Notes: generated by a model not told the origin, from the sequence alone. A DNA stretch of 64,000 nt from Pseudoips prasinana (GCA_951640165.1 OX621256.1:8742001-8806000), one strand, 5' to 3'. Counted from the stretch's first letter, positions 20,441 to 31,746 are shown. Numbers and translations: made by a program.

Positions 20441-21000
20441 CACGTGTTTCAGTCCTCCTCGGACCTTTTTCAAGGACTGCTAATTCCTAAGCCTAGGAGG
20501 CTTAACTGCTTCACCGGACTATGGAGGCGAGCGTGGGCTCAAACCGTCTAGAAATATAAAACTACAAACTAAGTACCCGCGCCGGAGGTGCCCTCCTCCT
20601 TTGGGGTTCAAACCTCGAGTCTGGGTGGTTACTGGCGGGGAGATGCAAGAGGGCGCATCTTTTTAGGGATGTTTTGTGCTACTTTCGCTCTACGTTAATT
20701 CGCGACGCGGGCCGCTTTTTCGGTTTGTTTAGGTCCGGAGGAGAGGGCATTTCATAGCTTCTAATGCAAGCTAAGAGTCATGGAGGACGCTGGTGGTTGC
20801 GACGCGTTCGCGGTCGTACTCTTGTCCGGCGAGTACGTAAGAGTAAGAATCGCTTGGTATGCAGTGTTGCGAGAGTCTCTGATTGGCGTAATCTATTCGA
20901 GGTATACGGTGATCTCGTCGTTCGGGACGTTCCTGGGACGACAGTGCTTAAGTTAGAGTTTACTGTGGCGCTCTAGAGTAATCTGTGGCGCTGAGTGGTC
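20441..21000 (+). other. GC-rich unassigned block
   Basis: Base composition rises sharply relative to neighbours (for example CCCGCGCCGGAGGTGCCC near 20577). The 70-residue frame at 20764-20976 is arginine-rich (RRVRGRTLVRRVRKS) with no known domain. It may be the 5' region of a GC-rich retrotransposon. Confidence 0.35.
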
Positions 21001-21180
21001 TACGGCAACATGTATCACCGTTCCATCTCATCCCGTGGGTGACGTAGAACTCTTCCCGAGAGAATATACTAGCCATCACAAGTTACCAAACAAAAATTAT
21101 AAATTATTTTCGAGAAACATGGTTTAAGAAGGTATTACACATAGTTCTTATATTTATAAATAAGTAATAATAAGTCTTAA

Positions 21181-21768
21181 AGACTTCGACCAGTGATGAC
21201 TTATGGAATAGAGAAGTGGTCGCTTACTATGGGCTTTATCAGAAAGCTCAAGGTCACCCAAAGAGCAATGGAGAGGGCTATGCTCGGAGTATTCATGGAG
21301 TATAATGTAATAATAATATAATTAATAATACTATATAGTCTTAAGAACAATAAAATTTGCACGCCATAATTATGTAGCAGAATATGTGAATATATTAAAT
21401 TATGTAACATCTATTTTGTACCATGTTCTTGCAAATAAACAATTGATTTGATTTGATCGAATCAAAAACATCGAAATCCGCAGGCGAACCAAAGTAGCCG
21501 ACATAGCCCAAAGAATTGCCAAACTGAAGTGGCAGTGGGCAGGACACATACATAGCTCGTAGAACCGACGGCCGATGGGGCAGAAAGGTTCTCGAGTGGC
21601 GACCACGAACCGGAAGACGCAGCGTGGGCAGGCCCCCTACAAGGTAGACCGACGATCTTGCAAGGGTCACGGGAAGCCGCTGGATGTGGGCAGCGCAGGA
21701 CCCGCTATTGTGGTGATCCTTAGGGGAGGTCTTTGTCCAGCAGTGGAAGTCATTCGGCTGATATGATG
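21181..21768 (+). pseudogene. RTE-like LINE ORF2 C-terminal fragment, interrupted
   Basis: Left part encodes VMTYGIEKWSLTMGFIRKLK then VTQRAMERAMLGV. The right part resumes with RIKNIEIRRRTKVADIAQRI and AKLKWQWAGHI, and the 3' end reads TTCGGCTGATATGATGATGA. Between about 21301 and 21458 another repeat is inserted. Frameshifts follow the WAGHI motif. Confidence 0.85.
21301..21458 (+). repeat. LINE/SINE 3' end inserted in RTE fragment
   Basis: AT-rich insert ending in GCAAATAAACAATTGATTTG then ATTTGAT, a polyadenylation signal plus a (GATTT)n tail. It splits the RTE coding text between the MLGV and RIKNIEIRR motifs. A target duplication is not clear. Confidence 0.6.
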
Positions 21769-21779
21769 ATGATGAAGTC

Positions 21780-22335
21780 CAAAGTCAATCTGAAAAGTCA
21801 TCCTTGGACGTCGAAAAAATGTTTATAGATACCAAATTATATTTTTAAGCTGCAAAATCTTACCATCTCTCTTCCGGAAGAGGCGCATTCTCCGCCACTT
21901 CCTCACAGCAGATTTAAGTTTCTTCATTAGCACACAGTTGAGAAATGCCTTCGCTATCCTCCGCCGCCATATTGTGCACATCTATCGCACGTCTATGGTA
22001 AGAAAGTTAACTCCCATCACACTATTTTCACCTTCAGCTTACTTAAGTTTCAAAAGTGCATTTGGTTTGTATCCAAGTGTTTAGAACTAGAAATAATCAT
22101 TTAATTTGTGGTTGAGTGGCTTCTTTAACTACCAAATGTTTTCCTCGTGAATTTAGAGTAAGAATAATCTACGGGATATTCGTCAAATGTCTCTTCACGC
22201 CGACAAAATTAACATAACTCCCGTCTTTTATGAAATTGGGTTCCGGTCATAAAAAAAAGATTAGGATGCGCCACCTACAATGCATCCGCGGCGGAAAAAT
22301 TGTTAACATTATATTCCATACATATACCTACTTAA
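21780..22335. other. Unassigned sequence
   Basis: No gene recognised; no inverted or direct repeats shared with other parts. Confidence 0.35.
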
Positions 22336-22562
22336 TAATTAATAACTTGGGATTTGGGACAGCTAACACACAGCTATCTGATCCTAAACTATCCCTGTAC
22401 TATGGCAAAAAGACAACTGTAATCCTACTTATTATGATTGATAAATGAATAAACAGATAGATACAGAGAAATAATGGTCACACAAAGATCTGGGATCTCA
22501 GGGTCGAACCCACGAACTCTAATTTAGAAGTTAAGGTTACTAACCTCTAGACAAACAAACCA
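22336..22562 (-). repeat. Decayed tRNA-derived SINE
   Basis: The plus strand shows GGGTCGAACCCACGAACTCT, the reverse complement of a B-box region, and GATCCTAAACTATCCCTGTA, the decayed SINE body. Same family as 3397-3690. Confidence 0.65.
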
Positions 22563-22680
22563 GATAATTGTCATTGAATGCATATTAAAATAAAAATGGA
22601 TGATGGATTTATTCAAATTCGAGGTTCAAGAGCACTTCATGAAAATGTCTGTATAATAAAAAATAGACTTGAGGATAGTA

Positions 22681-22815
22681 CAGCCGCCAGCACATCAAGC
22701 TACCCCAATCTGTCAAATTTCCCCAATTGACAGTGAACCTTATGCTTATGTGATAAAGTTGAAAATCTATAAAAGAAATTTGACAGATTGGGGTAGCTGG
22801 ATGTGCTGGCGTCTT
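22681..22815 (+). mobile_element. MITE family M1, copy 2
   Basis: Begins CAGCCGCCAGCACATCAAGC and ends with its mirror GATGTGCTGGCGTCTT. TA lies on both sides (22679-22680, 22816-22817). It is the cleanest intact copy for comparing the split one at 52 kb. Confidence 0.9.
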
Positions 22816-23175
22816 TACAACCAACGGACGCCGATATTAACATATTTTTAACAAATTCCCAGGCGATTGAATTAATAAACGTCGATGGTGCCAAAATCTT
22901 TTAAGTATCCATTACAAGAGTTATAGAAAATATTATACGATAAGCGAACGAAAACATTTTATTTAAGAAGCAAGTATATTAAATAACTAACTCTCCTCTC
23001 TGCTACGTGCTTAGTTTTGCCAATTTCTAGTTAATCTGGAGATTTAAACTGGATTTGTAGACTGTTAAATAAGATAACACTTTCTTTTGTGTGTGTTCAT
23101 AGTCATCGTGGCAGTAATTTAGTTCTCGCAAAAGTAAACCCGGGTTTTCTTTTGTGAGAGGCTAGCGGAGTATTG

Positions 23176-23220
23176 TATATTGATGGTGATGATGACGATG
23201 ATGATGATGATGATTGATGA
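23176..23220. repeat. (GAT)n microsatellite
   Basis: GATGGTGATGATGACGATGATGATG-type trinucleotide run. It resembles an RTE tail, but no RTE coding text is attached. Confidence 0.7.
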
Positions 23221-23265
23221 CAAATCAAAATGTGCCCAGCACGCCATTGTCACAACTACATACTC

Positions 23266-23391
23266 GTACACACGGCTACAAATCAAGCTATAATTTCTAG
23301 TATAAGCTGATCCCGCGTTGTATAGGATTTCCATACAATGACAGGTCAGCTTATATTGGAAATGTGTAGCTTGATATGTAGCCGTGTGTAC
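23266..23391. mobile_element. 126-bp palindromic MITE M2
   Basis: Arms GTACACACGGCTACAAATCA (start) and ATGTAGCCGTGTGTAC (end) are complementary, and pairing continues inwards (TATAAGCTGATCC with GGTCAGCTTATA), so most of the element folds back on itself. Single copy in the window; target duplication unclear. Confidence 0.75.
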
Positions 23392-23663
23392 AACAAATTA
23401 TCTTTAAATACCTTGGCTGGTACTGAACGAGTAGAAACTTATAAAATTGCCAGGTAGTCTAGTACGATATCTGCCCTAATAACGGTTTAACGACTTCCCG
23501 ACAAAATGTGATTGGGTCATAAAAAGGAAGATTATGGCCCCCCTCAGAGATATCGAAGACAAAAGGATTTAGGATTCTTTTAAGTACCTATTTCATTTCT
23601 CAATTTTATAAAGAGATTATTTGCGTCGTCATATTAAAAATCTTAAATCAGGTGATCAACTTA

Positions 23664-23984
23664 TCTATACATATAATAAAATCGTAGGAAAGTCAAAACT
23701 GTACATTGGATATTTTTTAAAAAGGATACTTGGGGCGTTAACTACAGTAGATATCGAAGCCAAAAATATAGTTTTTAGAATTTTTGTCTGTTTATCAGTT
23801 TGTCTGTATGTATGTCCGGGCTAAACTCATAAAGTACCGCATGGATTCATTTAAATTTTTGCATGAATATTACTAAGAGGTCGGATCAACATATAGGCTA
23901 CATATTATCACGCTATCACCTATGGGGGAGGAGCTGTGATAATTTGTGAATCATAACGCGGGTAAAACTGCGGGGAACAGCTAT
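23664..23984 (+). mobile_element. Nonautonomous Helitron HN1, copy 2
   Basis: Starts TCTATACATATAATAAAATC after an A and carries the family body (GATACTTGGGGCGT, TTTTTGTCTGTTTATC). The 3' end is CGCGGGTAAAACTGCGGGG then AACAGCTAT, with the terminal CTAG changed to CTAT. Confidence 0.85.
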
Positions 23985-24471
23985 AATATATAAGGAAACG
24001 GCGCGCTTCTGTTCTCGGTAGAATACATGCCACAGCATCCTGAGTGTATTGTGAGATAGATGGGACAGCCCCATGCTGGCTCACTGGTTACGGCAGCACC
24101 ACACGTAAGTGTCAGTCGTTTCAAGTTTTGTATAAGAGTGTCTTTTACTAACACTAGGTTAAGACTTTTACTAACAATATATGGAGCTTGTAATTTGATC
24201 TGAAATAAACTGATTGATAATGATAATATATCCAAGTATTTTTTTTCTGAATGATTGATTTTAATAAAGAGTTCACCGTTTAATTTGTACTCACTTTTAA
24301 TTTTAGTTTTATCAGATATCTCATTGCCTATCTGACCAAGACAGAGACTAGCCTAAGAATTAAAGATTCAAATAATCTGTCATCTTTAAATGGCCGTATT
24401 TTATTGCATTTACCGAGAATCTTCACATTATTATTAAAATTGACGTAAGGTGCTAACATAATGAAACATAT

Positions 24472-24607
24472 TAACGGGTGACTCACGTAATTAATTTTAA
24501 GTTGGATTCGGCCAACAGTTTCGACTTCTTCAGGAAGTCATCTTCAGGGCGAATGCGACCCGCACGTCTGTTGTCCGAATAAAATTAATTAAGTGAGTTA
24601 CTCGTTA
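24472..24607. mobile_element. 136-bp MITE M3
   Basis: Terminal arms TAACGGGTGACTCACGTAAT (left) and AATTAAGTGAGTTACTCGTTA-type (right) are complementary over about 27 bp with a few mismatches. The centre contains CAACAGTTTCGACTTCTTCA. No transposase. Confidence 0.7.
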
Positions 24608-24639
24608 CTATCTTTAATTAGAAACTTCACGTTTTTAAG

Positions 24640-25375
24640 ACTGGTTTGGCCATTTAGAAAGGATGAATGAAAGAAGATTGAAGTATACCTGGCCTGTGTG
24701 AATGGAATAACCGGAAGGGGAAGACCTCGTCGAACATTCTCTGACCAAATCGGAGACGTTCTCAAGAAAGGGCAGGTCAGAAGTACCCTAAACCGGCGAG
24801 CATGTATAAAGAATACCCGGTTACTTTTTGAAGGTTTAAATCCGGTGGACAGGAGTTTTAACTTACCAAGTACTATTCATTAGTAATTAATTTTACATGA
24901 TATCTCTAAAATAAAAAAAAATAGAAATATTAATGTAATACTCGCATAGTGCGTGAAACCAATAGTAACGTTTTAGTTAACTACTCGTGTATACGCTAAC
25001 GACTACGGTACCTACCTACGCGGCCCGCTCAAACGAGCTAGGTCATTGACTCGCTCAGCTGATATTCAATTCATCGGTCTCTTTGAATGAAAGTACGTAC
25101 TTACTAATGGTTCCCATAATGTTTTCTCTGAAGCACGAGTTGATTCGAGTTGATAATAAAAAGTAATTTTATATGTTAATTTTATCTACACAAATCGATA
25201 GTGTTTCATGCACCTTATCACCCCTCCAAGTCATGTAAACGAACATTATGTAACCGTGTATAATGACGGTAATCGAGGCAAAAGACGTGTGCAAAGATCG
25301 TGACAGATGGAAATCCGTTGTCTCTGCCTACCCCTCTGGGAAACAGGAGTCAGTCTATGTATGTATGTTTTTAAA
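24640..25375 (+). pseudogene. Non-LTR retrotransposon C-terminal fragment (LINE-C), split by a MITE
   Basis: Left part encodes [20 protein letters not shown] then [18 protein letters not shown]. After the MITE at 24816-25258 it resumes as EAKDVCKDRDRWKSVVSAYP and SGKQESVYV, the end of the protein, followed by a TATG-type tail. This is the C-terminus of an RT protein abundant in moths. Other pieces: 43690-44375 and 51375-51565. Confidence 0.75.
24816..25258. mobile_element. 443-bp MITE M4 inside LINE-C
   Basis: Ends are CCCGGTTAC and GTAACCGTG (9-bp, one mismatch). TA lies on both sides (24814-24815, 25259-25260). Removing the element and one TA restores the AAAGAATATAATG text expected from LINE-C, which fixes the boundaries and the 2-bp duplication. 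Confidence 0.8.
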
Positions 25376-27888
25376 ACTATAAAAGACCATACATTTTAAC
25401 TAGTTACCTCAAGAATACTTTTATAGGGTGCTAACAGACAGACAGACGACAGACTGCTCTTAAAATATTTCCTTTAGAGGGAAGGTAACCTAAAAACATG
25501 TCACGTGGTACTGATGCAAACAGATTTTAGAGTTATCACAAGGAAATTATGAAACTTGTGAGTCTTTAGTGCCACACAGCTACTAAAATAATACATGACC
25601 ATAATATTCATATTTCACTACATTGTTAAGGTTAAAATGTTATAATTCTAATTCCTTATCATATAATTCAGTACATTTTTAAGGTTACAGTACTGTGGTT
25701 CTTCTTTATCATAGTGCGTTATCGTTGTATATCCCGGATTTTGAGTGGGAACATAGATAATGCAGTTTGGTTTGGCCATGAGTTAATTTTGTAAATGACT
25801 AACCTTATGTTCATTAGATGTAAAAATGGTGTTTCATATTAATATACATGTATATACTTCATTATAAGTATTTCTATTTAGTATTAAAAAACCAATTGAC
25901 ACTAAATTCAGGAAATTAAAGCGAGAGTCATAAAAAAATATTACATTTTAATAAAAAACAAAAAATGTCGAACACTTTTTTTATAGTCCTTAAAATAACC
26001 TATCACTATCATTTACTACATCGAAATATTCTTCATAGATTTTTAGATCAATATATAGATTTATATTGCTGTATGTCTATAGTTAACACGACGTGTGCCT
26101 AATATTACAATCCATGTTCTTAGTAGTAACAGGCGCTTTTTAAACAATGTGTCCACAAAAATATTATTTCGCAAATAAATGTCTACTACGCAACCGTTAT
26201 CATAAAATTTGCGGGATTTTGACTATTTGGGTAGGCAACAGTAGTTGGCGTAGCCTGCTACGCAAAGCCGCAAATCAAAAGTTAACAAAACCAACCTGTA
26301 CATAATACCGCGATATACTACCTTATGCCTGGCTTTGAGTGAACTCAGTGCCTCTACCAGTGTGCAATACAAGGGGTTGCGTTGGTTTCAGTTTATAACA
26401 ATTTCGTTACATTACCCTATGCATGCTTGTCGATGTTAGTCGGCAAAGGAAATTAAACTGAAATAACAATGGCAGGTCTCCATACTAAGAAATGTCTGGG
26501 ATCAAATTGAAGCGTCCCGTAATGAAAAATATGTTAAATCATTTGGCGTTGAGACTATTTTCATTTGGGAAAGCCGAAAAAAATATATTTTGGTGTGTGA
26601 ATTTTTAGGTTATGAATGAACATCAAACAACAATTATCTATAAAACATCGCAGATTGAAAAATTAAATCATAAAGAAATGGATAGCATGGCGTGGTCTAA
26701 GTGAGGTTTAGAGAATTTATAGATAAAATGTGAAGACCCCAAAATTCTAACCCTCGGTCTAGAGTAGTACCTACTCAATTGTACATACTCGTATATTCAC
26801 GAAAGTAAGGCGGGTATTTCTTAAAAAATGCGTTTGCCCAGTAAACACTAAAACTAAGGGTTATAATAATATATATAATACCAAATGTTGGGGCAAATAA
26901 AAAACACATTTTGTTAACATAGGTATTTATTTTATTCCTCCTCTCGTATTATTAGGGTTATGTTTAATACAGTATTTATTATTTATTACGCACACAAATA
27001 TATACAAAGAAAGTTGCGAAACAACAAAATAAACAATATAAATAAACAACAAAATTATGTACAACATGCAAGGCTAATTTAACTATGAATTCTCATCTAG
27101 TGAACCTTTTTCGGAATGGATTTGTACATTACTAAACAAAAAATTTCGTTTTGTGTAGGTACTTGTTTATAATGGATAAACAAAAAAATACTCTTTAACT
27201 GATGAATAAAATATATAAAGCCAAATAACTGAAATTATTATCAGTAAGAACCAAGGACCGTATTTTATTTTAAAAATAATTAGAAATCTTTACGAAAATG
27301 CAATAATGTTACACTAGGTGTCAAGTTTCCCTTTGGTTCTTATTAGTCAGTCAAAACACCCGTGCAATACAATTTTTTTTGTATAAATATCGAACTAATT
27401 TAAAATACTAATTTATCTGGACCGGGGCGGGTTGTTGGTATAGAATAAAATACATACCAAAAAGCCGGAAGTTAAGATAAGGAACAATACAAAAATAAAA
27501 TAGATAAAATATATCAGTTTCCATTGACATGACATTGATACAGAGCCAAGTATGTCAAGGGTAGCCAAAATATTACTCCATCTACGAGAAAAAGCTACAG
27601 AATTTCTTGCCATTGTTTTTAGTATTCATGACGAGGAAATATTTGAATATGTACTTAAGTTATCAGATGGAACGATGCGGAATAAGATAAAGAAGTCAAT
27701 TTAATTATGGGGTCGTATTTACAAGTTTTAATACTTGTCTGGTTGAAGTTTCCTTATTAGAAAATTTCAATCAAGCAATCGTTCTTGACATTGAAAGTTT
27801 GTTTATTGCCAACTTCCATCAAGTGCCGCTATTCTCATCTAAATTTTATGTAACTATTGTACAAATGAAACTAGTACCGCATAATTTT
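25376..27888. other. Longest AT-rich stretch without recognised repeats
   Basis: No shared repeat, tRNA box or LINE motif found. One minus-strand frame, 27413-27613 (66 residues), contains a strongly hydrophobic segment (LIYFIYFIFVLFLILTSGFL) that could be membrane-spanning, but there is no family match and chance hydrophobic frames are common in AT-rich DNA. If a host exon exists in the window, this is one of the few places it could be. Confidence 0.35.
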
Positions 27889-28022
27889 TCTATATAAGTA
27901 TGTACTTACAAAAGAAACGTAATAACATATCAGTTACCTGGTTTCCATAGTACAAGCTCTGCTTAGTTTGGGATCAGATGACCGTGTGTGAATAATGTCC
28001 TAAGGTATTATATTATTATTAT
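27889..28022 (+). repeat. SINE, 5'-truncated
   Basis: Body of the tRNA-derived family only (CCATAGTACAAGCTCTGCTT, then GTGTGAATAATGTCCTAAGG), with a TATTATTATTATC tail. The tRNA-like head is missing. Confidence 0.8.
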
Positions 28023-28068
28023 CTTAAGTTGAAAAAAATATTGCTAGATCAACAAAACGTCGGGTAAA

Positions 28069-28645
28069 TTAATAAATATCTTGGGACAACTAACATACTG
28101 CCATCTAATCCCAAACTAGGCAGAGTCTGAACTATGACAACTGATAAACATACTTATTATTTCTAAATACATACAAATTTTAGATAAACTAGCTGCGCCC
28201 CGCGGTTTTACCCGCGTTATCTTTATAAATGATCACAGCTCCTCTCCTGTAGGTGATAGCGTGATAATATGTAGCCTATATGTTGACCCGACCTCTAAGT
28301 AATATTCATGCAAAATTTGAAGTAAATCCATGCATTTCTTTTTGAGTTTAGCCCACACACAAACAGACACACAGACAAAAATTCAAAAAACTATATTTTT
28401 GGCTTCGAAATCGATTGTAGATCACGCTCCAAGTATCCTTTTTATAAAATATTCAATGTAGTTTTGACTTTCCTACGATTTTATTATATGTATAGATTAC
28501 ACCCAGACACAGAACAAATGAGCGTACTCATCACATAAAAATCATACATCAAAAATTGTCCCGGGTGGTAATCGAACCCACGACCTCTGGCTTAGCAGTC
28601 AGGGTCAATAACCGCTAGACTAACTGGCCAGTCATCAAATGCCAG
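28069..28645 (-). repeat. tRNA-derived SINE split by a Helitron
   Basis: The 3' part is 28069-28188 and the 5' part with the tRNA-like head is 28497-28645; the minus strand there has GTCTAGCGGTTATTGACC (A box area) and GGTTCGATTACC (B box). The text on each side joins to the usual SINE sequence around GATAATTACACCC. Confidence 0.85.
28189..28496 (-). mobile_element. Nonautonomous Helitron HN1, copy 3 (in SINE)
   Basis: Perfect Helitron ends on the minus strand: TCTATACATATAATAAAATC at the start, and CGCGGGTAAAACCGCGGGG then CGCAGCTAG at the finish. Flanked by A (28188) and T (28497). The intact SINE copies provide the empty site, so the 308-bp boundaries are well defined. Confidence 0.93.
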
Positions 28646-28689
28646 GCAGGTAAAATTGCAATGAATTTTTATGGAAATACGCAGGAGCA

Positions 28690-29135
28690 AACTAACTGAC
28701 ATAGCCCAAGAATTTATTTAAAACTTTAGCACAAATAATATTGTTCATAGGCGGACTTAATGCCATAGGCATTATCTACCAGTCAACCTTTGGATGGTGC
28801 AGAAAGACTAAGGTAGGTGCACTAAAATTGTCAAATATTGATATAACAATTTATATATATATTTGCTATAGATTCTTATTGTGTAAGAATTGCCTCACTG
28901 AAGTGGCAGTGGGCGGGGCACATAGTTCGTAATACCGTCAGCCGCGGCGGCAGAAAGTTTCTCGAATGGTGATACGAACCGGAAGACGCAGCCTGAGCAT
29001 GCTCTACAAGTTGGACCGATGATCTTACGACGGGCGCTGGAAATTGTATGCGGGGAGCCCAAGACCGGATTTGTTGCGGAGAGCTTTGGGGGAGGCTTTG
29101 TCTTGCAGTAGACGCATGTCGGCTGAATGATGAAC
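28690..29135 (+). pseudogene. RTE-like LINE fragment, interrupted
   Basis: RRSKLTDIAQE coding text is broken at 28714 and resumes at 28885 with LKWQWAG-type sequence (CTGAAGTGGCAGTGGGCGGG). It runs to a decayed GTCGGCTGAATGATGAACTT 3' end. Several frameshifts. Confidence 0.8.
28715..28884. repeat. 170-bp LINE-derived insert with 7-bp target duplication
   Basis: AAGAATT occurs at 28708-28714 and 28885-28891, exactly at the break in the RTE text. The insert contains GGCGGACTTAATGCCATAGG, a LINE 3' UTR-type block. Confidence 0.75.
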
Positions 29136-29379
29136 TTGATGATGTTGATTAAGATTGCTCTGGCAAGAAAAATACCTAGTAACTGCCCGATTTTATACGG
29201 CCGTGTCTCGGAGAACTCGTAAAGCAGTTGGTCTTTCGCCTTGTTCCATAAAGGGAATAGAGAGTAAACCCATGTTTTCACACTCATTTTAGCACTTCAA
29301 TATGTTCTGCGAAGTTGGGTGGTCTACGTTGAACTTGTCACCGTATTTGAAATCAAACCTGGAGTACTATTATTATTCA

Positions 29380-29606
29380 CTAGCTGGTGCCCACGACTTC
29401 TTCCGCGACAATTTTGAATGATGACCAATCTAACTACTTACTTCTAGCTTAATCTAAAAAATATAACTTTTAAAAGAAATAAGCAATATAAATTTAAGGA
29501 AATCTATCCTATAAATAACCTAGCTAAGAAATAAACTAAGACTACTTTCCCGATATCATACACCAAAACAATCAAAGAATACATATCAATTATATATATA
29601 TATAGA
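29380..29606 (-). mobile_element. Nonautonomous Helitron, other subfamily
   Basis: Plus-strand CTAGCTGGTGCCCACGACTT at the left edge is the reverse complement of a Helitron 3' end of the GAAGTCG...GGGCACAGCTAG type. The right edge (TATATAGA then T) gives TC at the 5' end. Flanked by A (29379) and T (29607). Confidence 0.7.
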
Positions 29607-29613
29607 TATTAAT

Positions 29614-29830
29614 TTGACTGCACCTGTGGTGCAGCGGCTAAGATAGTCGCCTCGCCGTTTCGTGTCGCGGGTTCGAGTCCCGCGCTGGACAACTATTTGT
29701 GTGACCCATAAATAGTTGTTCAGAGTCTGGATGTAATTTGGGTCTGTCTATTATATATTTGTAAAGTACCCCGCGACACAGGAATTATTACCCTAATGCG
29801 AGCGTTGTCTTTTTAAAGATAAAAAATAAA
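29614..29830 (+). repeat. tRNA-derived SINE, second family
   Basis: Head has GGTGCAGCGGCTAAGATAG (A box) and CGGGTTCGAGTCCCGCG (B box, strong). Body: CAACTATTTGTGTGACCC, then GTCTGGATGTAATTTG and AAAGTACCCCGCGACACAGG. A reverse copy is at 55100-55308 and a truncated one at 51572-51700. Confidence 0.9.
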
Positions 29831-29839
29831 GAAAAGAAA

Positions 29840-30169
29840 ACATTATCCTAAAGTCAGTAAGTCAAATAAAGTAAAATAATAATCAACAATGCATTAATAA
29901 CAAAGGTAACTCCCATTAGATTAGGTTGCGACCACGGCATTGATATAGCAATTTTCATGTGTTTAACAGGTTGGTAGATCAAAAGATAACTTGTGCAAAT
30001 GGGGTTACATTCCCACATCACAAAACATCTGCGAGTGCGGCGTGTCACCCCAAAGTATGGCCCATTTATCCGTTTGTCCCTCCTGTCCAGTCTCTTGTTC
30101 CCTTCAGGACTTGTATGACGCTTGCCCAATTTTGGGAAGATAGAATATAATTCTTACCATCGACACGAT
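29840..30169. other. Unassigned sequence
   Basis: No gene or shared repeat. Overlapping short frames on both strands here have no domains. Confidence 0.3.
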
Positions 30170-31746
30170 AAGAAGAAGATGTGTTTAACTACAAGTCCCA
30201 GTTTACATAGAAACTTACATCTCCTATTAACGCCCTTAGGGGTGGAATTCTCAAAAATTCTGAAAAACATATTTTTTTGTTTTATCTAAAAGGCCAAATA
30301 CTAATTTTCATGCGTTTAACTTAAAAAACAGTAAAGTTTCATACTAAATTTGCACTTCCGTCTTACCCCTTTAGGGGTTGAATTTCGTAAAATCCTTCCT
30401 TATTCCCTGTCTACAGTATAAAGAAAACATATGTGCAAAATTTCAGCTTTCTAGGTCCAAGGGTTTGGGCTGGGCGTTGATGAGTCAGTCAATCAGTCAG
30501 TCAGGACTTCTCTTTATTTATATTTTCTCTATATTTATATAGATGATATACATATTTTTATTTTTAACTAAAAGGCCAAATACTAATTTTCATGCGTTTA
30601 ACTTCAACATTGTCACATTTTCATACAAACTTACATCCTCTATTTTTCGCCCTTGCGTAGAATTTCCAAAAATCATGAAACACGTAATTTTTTATTTTTA
30701 ACTGGAAGGCCAAATACCAAGTGTCGTACTTTTAACTTTAAAAACAGCCTAGATTCATACTAACTTTGCACCCCCATTTTAACCCTTTAGCGGTTGAATT
30801 TCAAAAAATCTTTCCGTATTCCTTGTCTACAGTATAAAGAAAACATATGTGCAAAATGTCAGCCTTCTAGGTCCAAGGGTTTGGGCTGGGCGTTGATGAG
30901 TCAGTCAATCAGTCAGTCAGGACTTCTCTTTTTATTTATATAGATGAAATACATATTTTTAATTTTTAACTAAAAGGCCAAATACTAATTTTCATGCGTT
31001 TAACTTAAACATTGTCACATTTTCATACAAACTTACATCCCCTATTTTTCGCCCTTGGGGTAGAATTTCCAAAAATCATGAAACACGTAATTTTTTATTT
31101 TAAACTGGAAGGCCAAATACCAAGTGTCGTACTTTTAACTTTAAAAACAGCATAGATTCATACTAACTTTGCACCCCCATTTTAACCCTTTAGCGGTTGA
31201 ATTTCAAAAAATCTTTCCGTATTCCTTGTCTACAGTATAAAGAAAACATATGTGCAAAATTTCATTCTTCTAGGTCCAAGGGTTTGGGCTGGGCGTTGAT
31301 GAATCAGTCAATCAGTCAGTCAGGACTTCTCTTTTTATTTATATAGATGAAATACATATTTTTATTTTTAACTAAAAGGCCAAATACCAATTTTCATGCG
31401 TTTAACTTAAACATTATCACATTTTCATACAAACTTACATCCCCTATTTTTCGCCCTTAGGGGAAGAATTTCCAAAAATCCTGAAACACGCCATTTATAA
31501 TTTTTAACTGGAAGGCCAAATACCAATTTTCATGCCTCTAACTTTAAAAACGGCTAAGTTTCATACTAACTTTGTACCCCTGTTTTACCCCTTTAGGGGT
31601 TGAATTTCAAAAAATCTTTCCTTATTCCTTGTCTACAGTATAAAGAAAACATACGTGAAAAATTTCATTCTTCTAGGTCCAAGGGTTTGGGCTGGGCGTT
31701 GATGAGTCAGTCAATCAGTCAGGACTTCTCTTTTTATTTATATAGA
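30170..31746 (-). repeat. Tandem array, about 400-bp unit, Helitron 5' region
   Basis: Four units each end in CAGGACTTCTCTTTTTATTT then ATATAGATGA (TAGAT near 30540, 30941, 31344 and 31743). Within a unit, GGCCAAATACTAATTTTCAT and CCCTTTAGGGGTTGAATTTC recur. Read on minus, each begins TCTATATAAATAAA, like a Helitron 5' end, and the block ahead of the helicase pieces at 57046-57490 is homologous. No 3' CTAG end was found on the left. Confidence 0.8.

Noticed and set aside
30170..31746. CRISPR-like array
   Set aside because: The unit is about 400 bp with no short repeat/spacer pattern, and the genome is eukaryotic.
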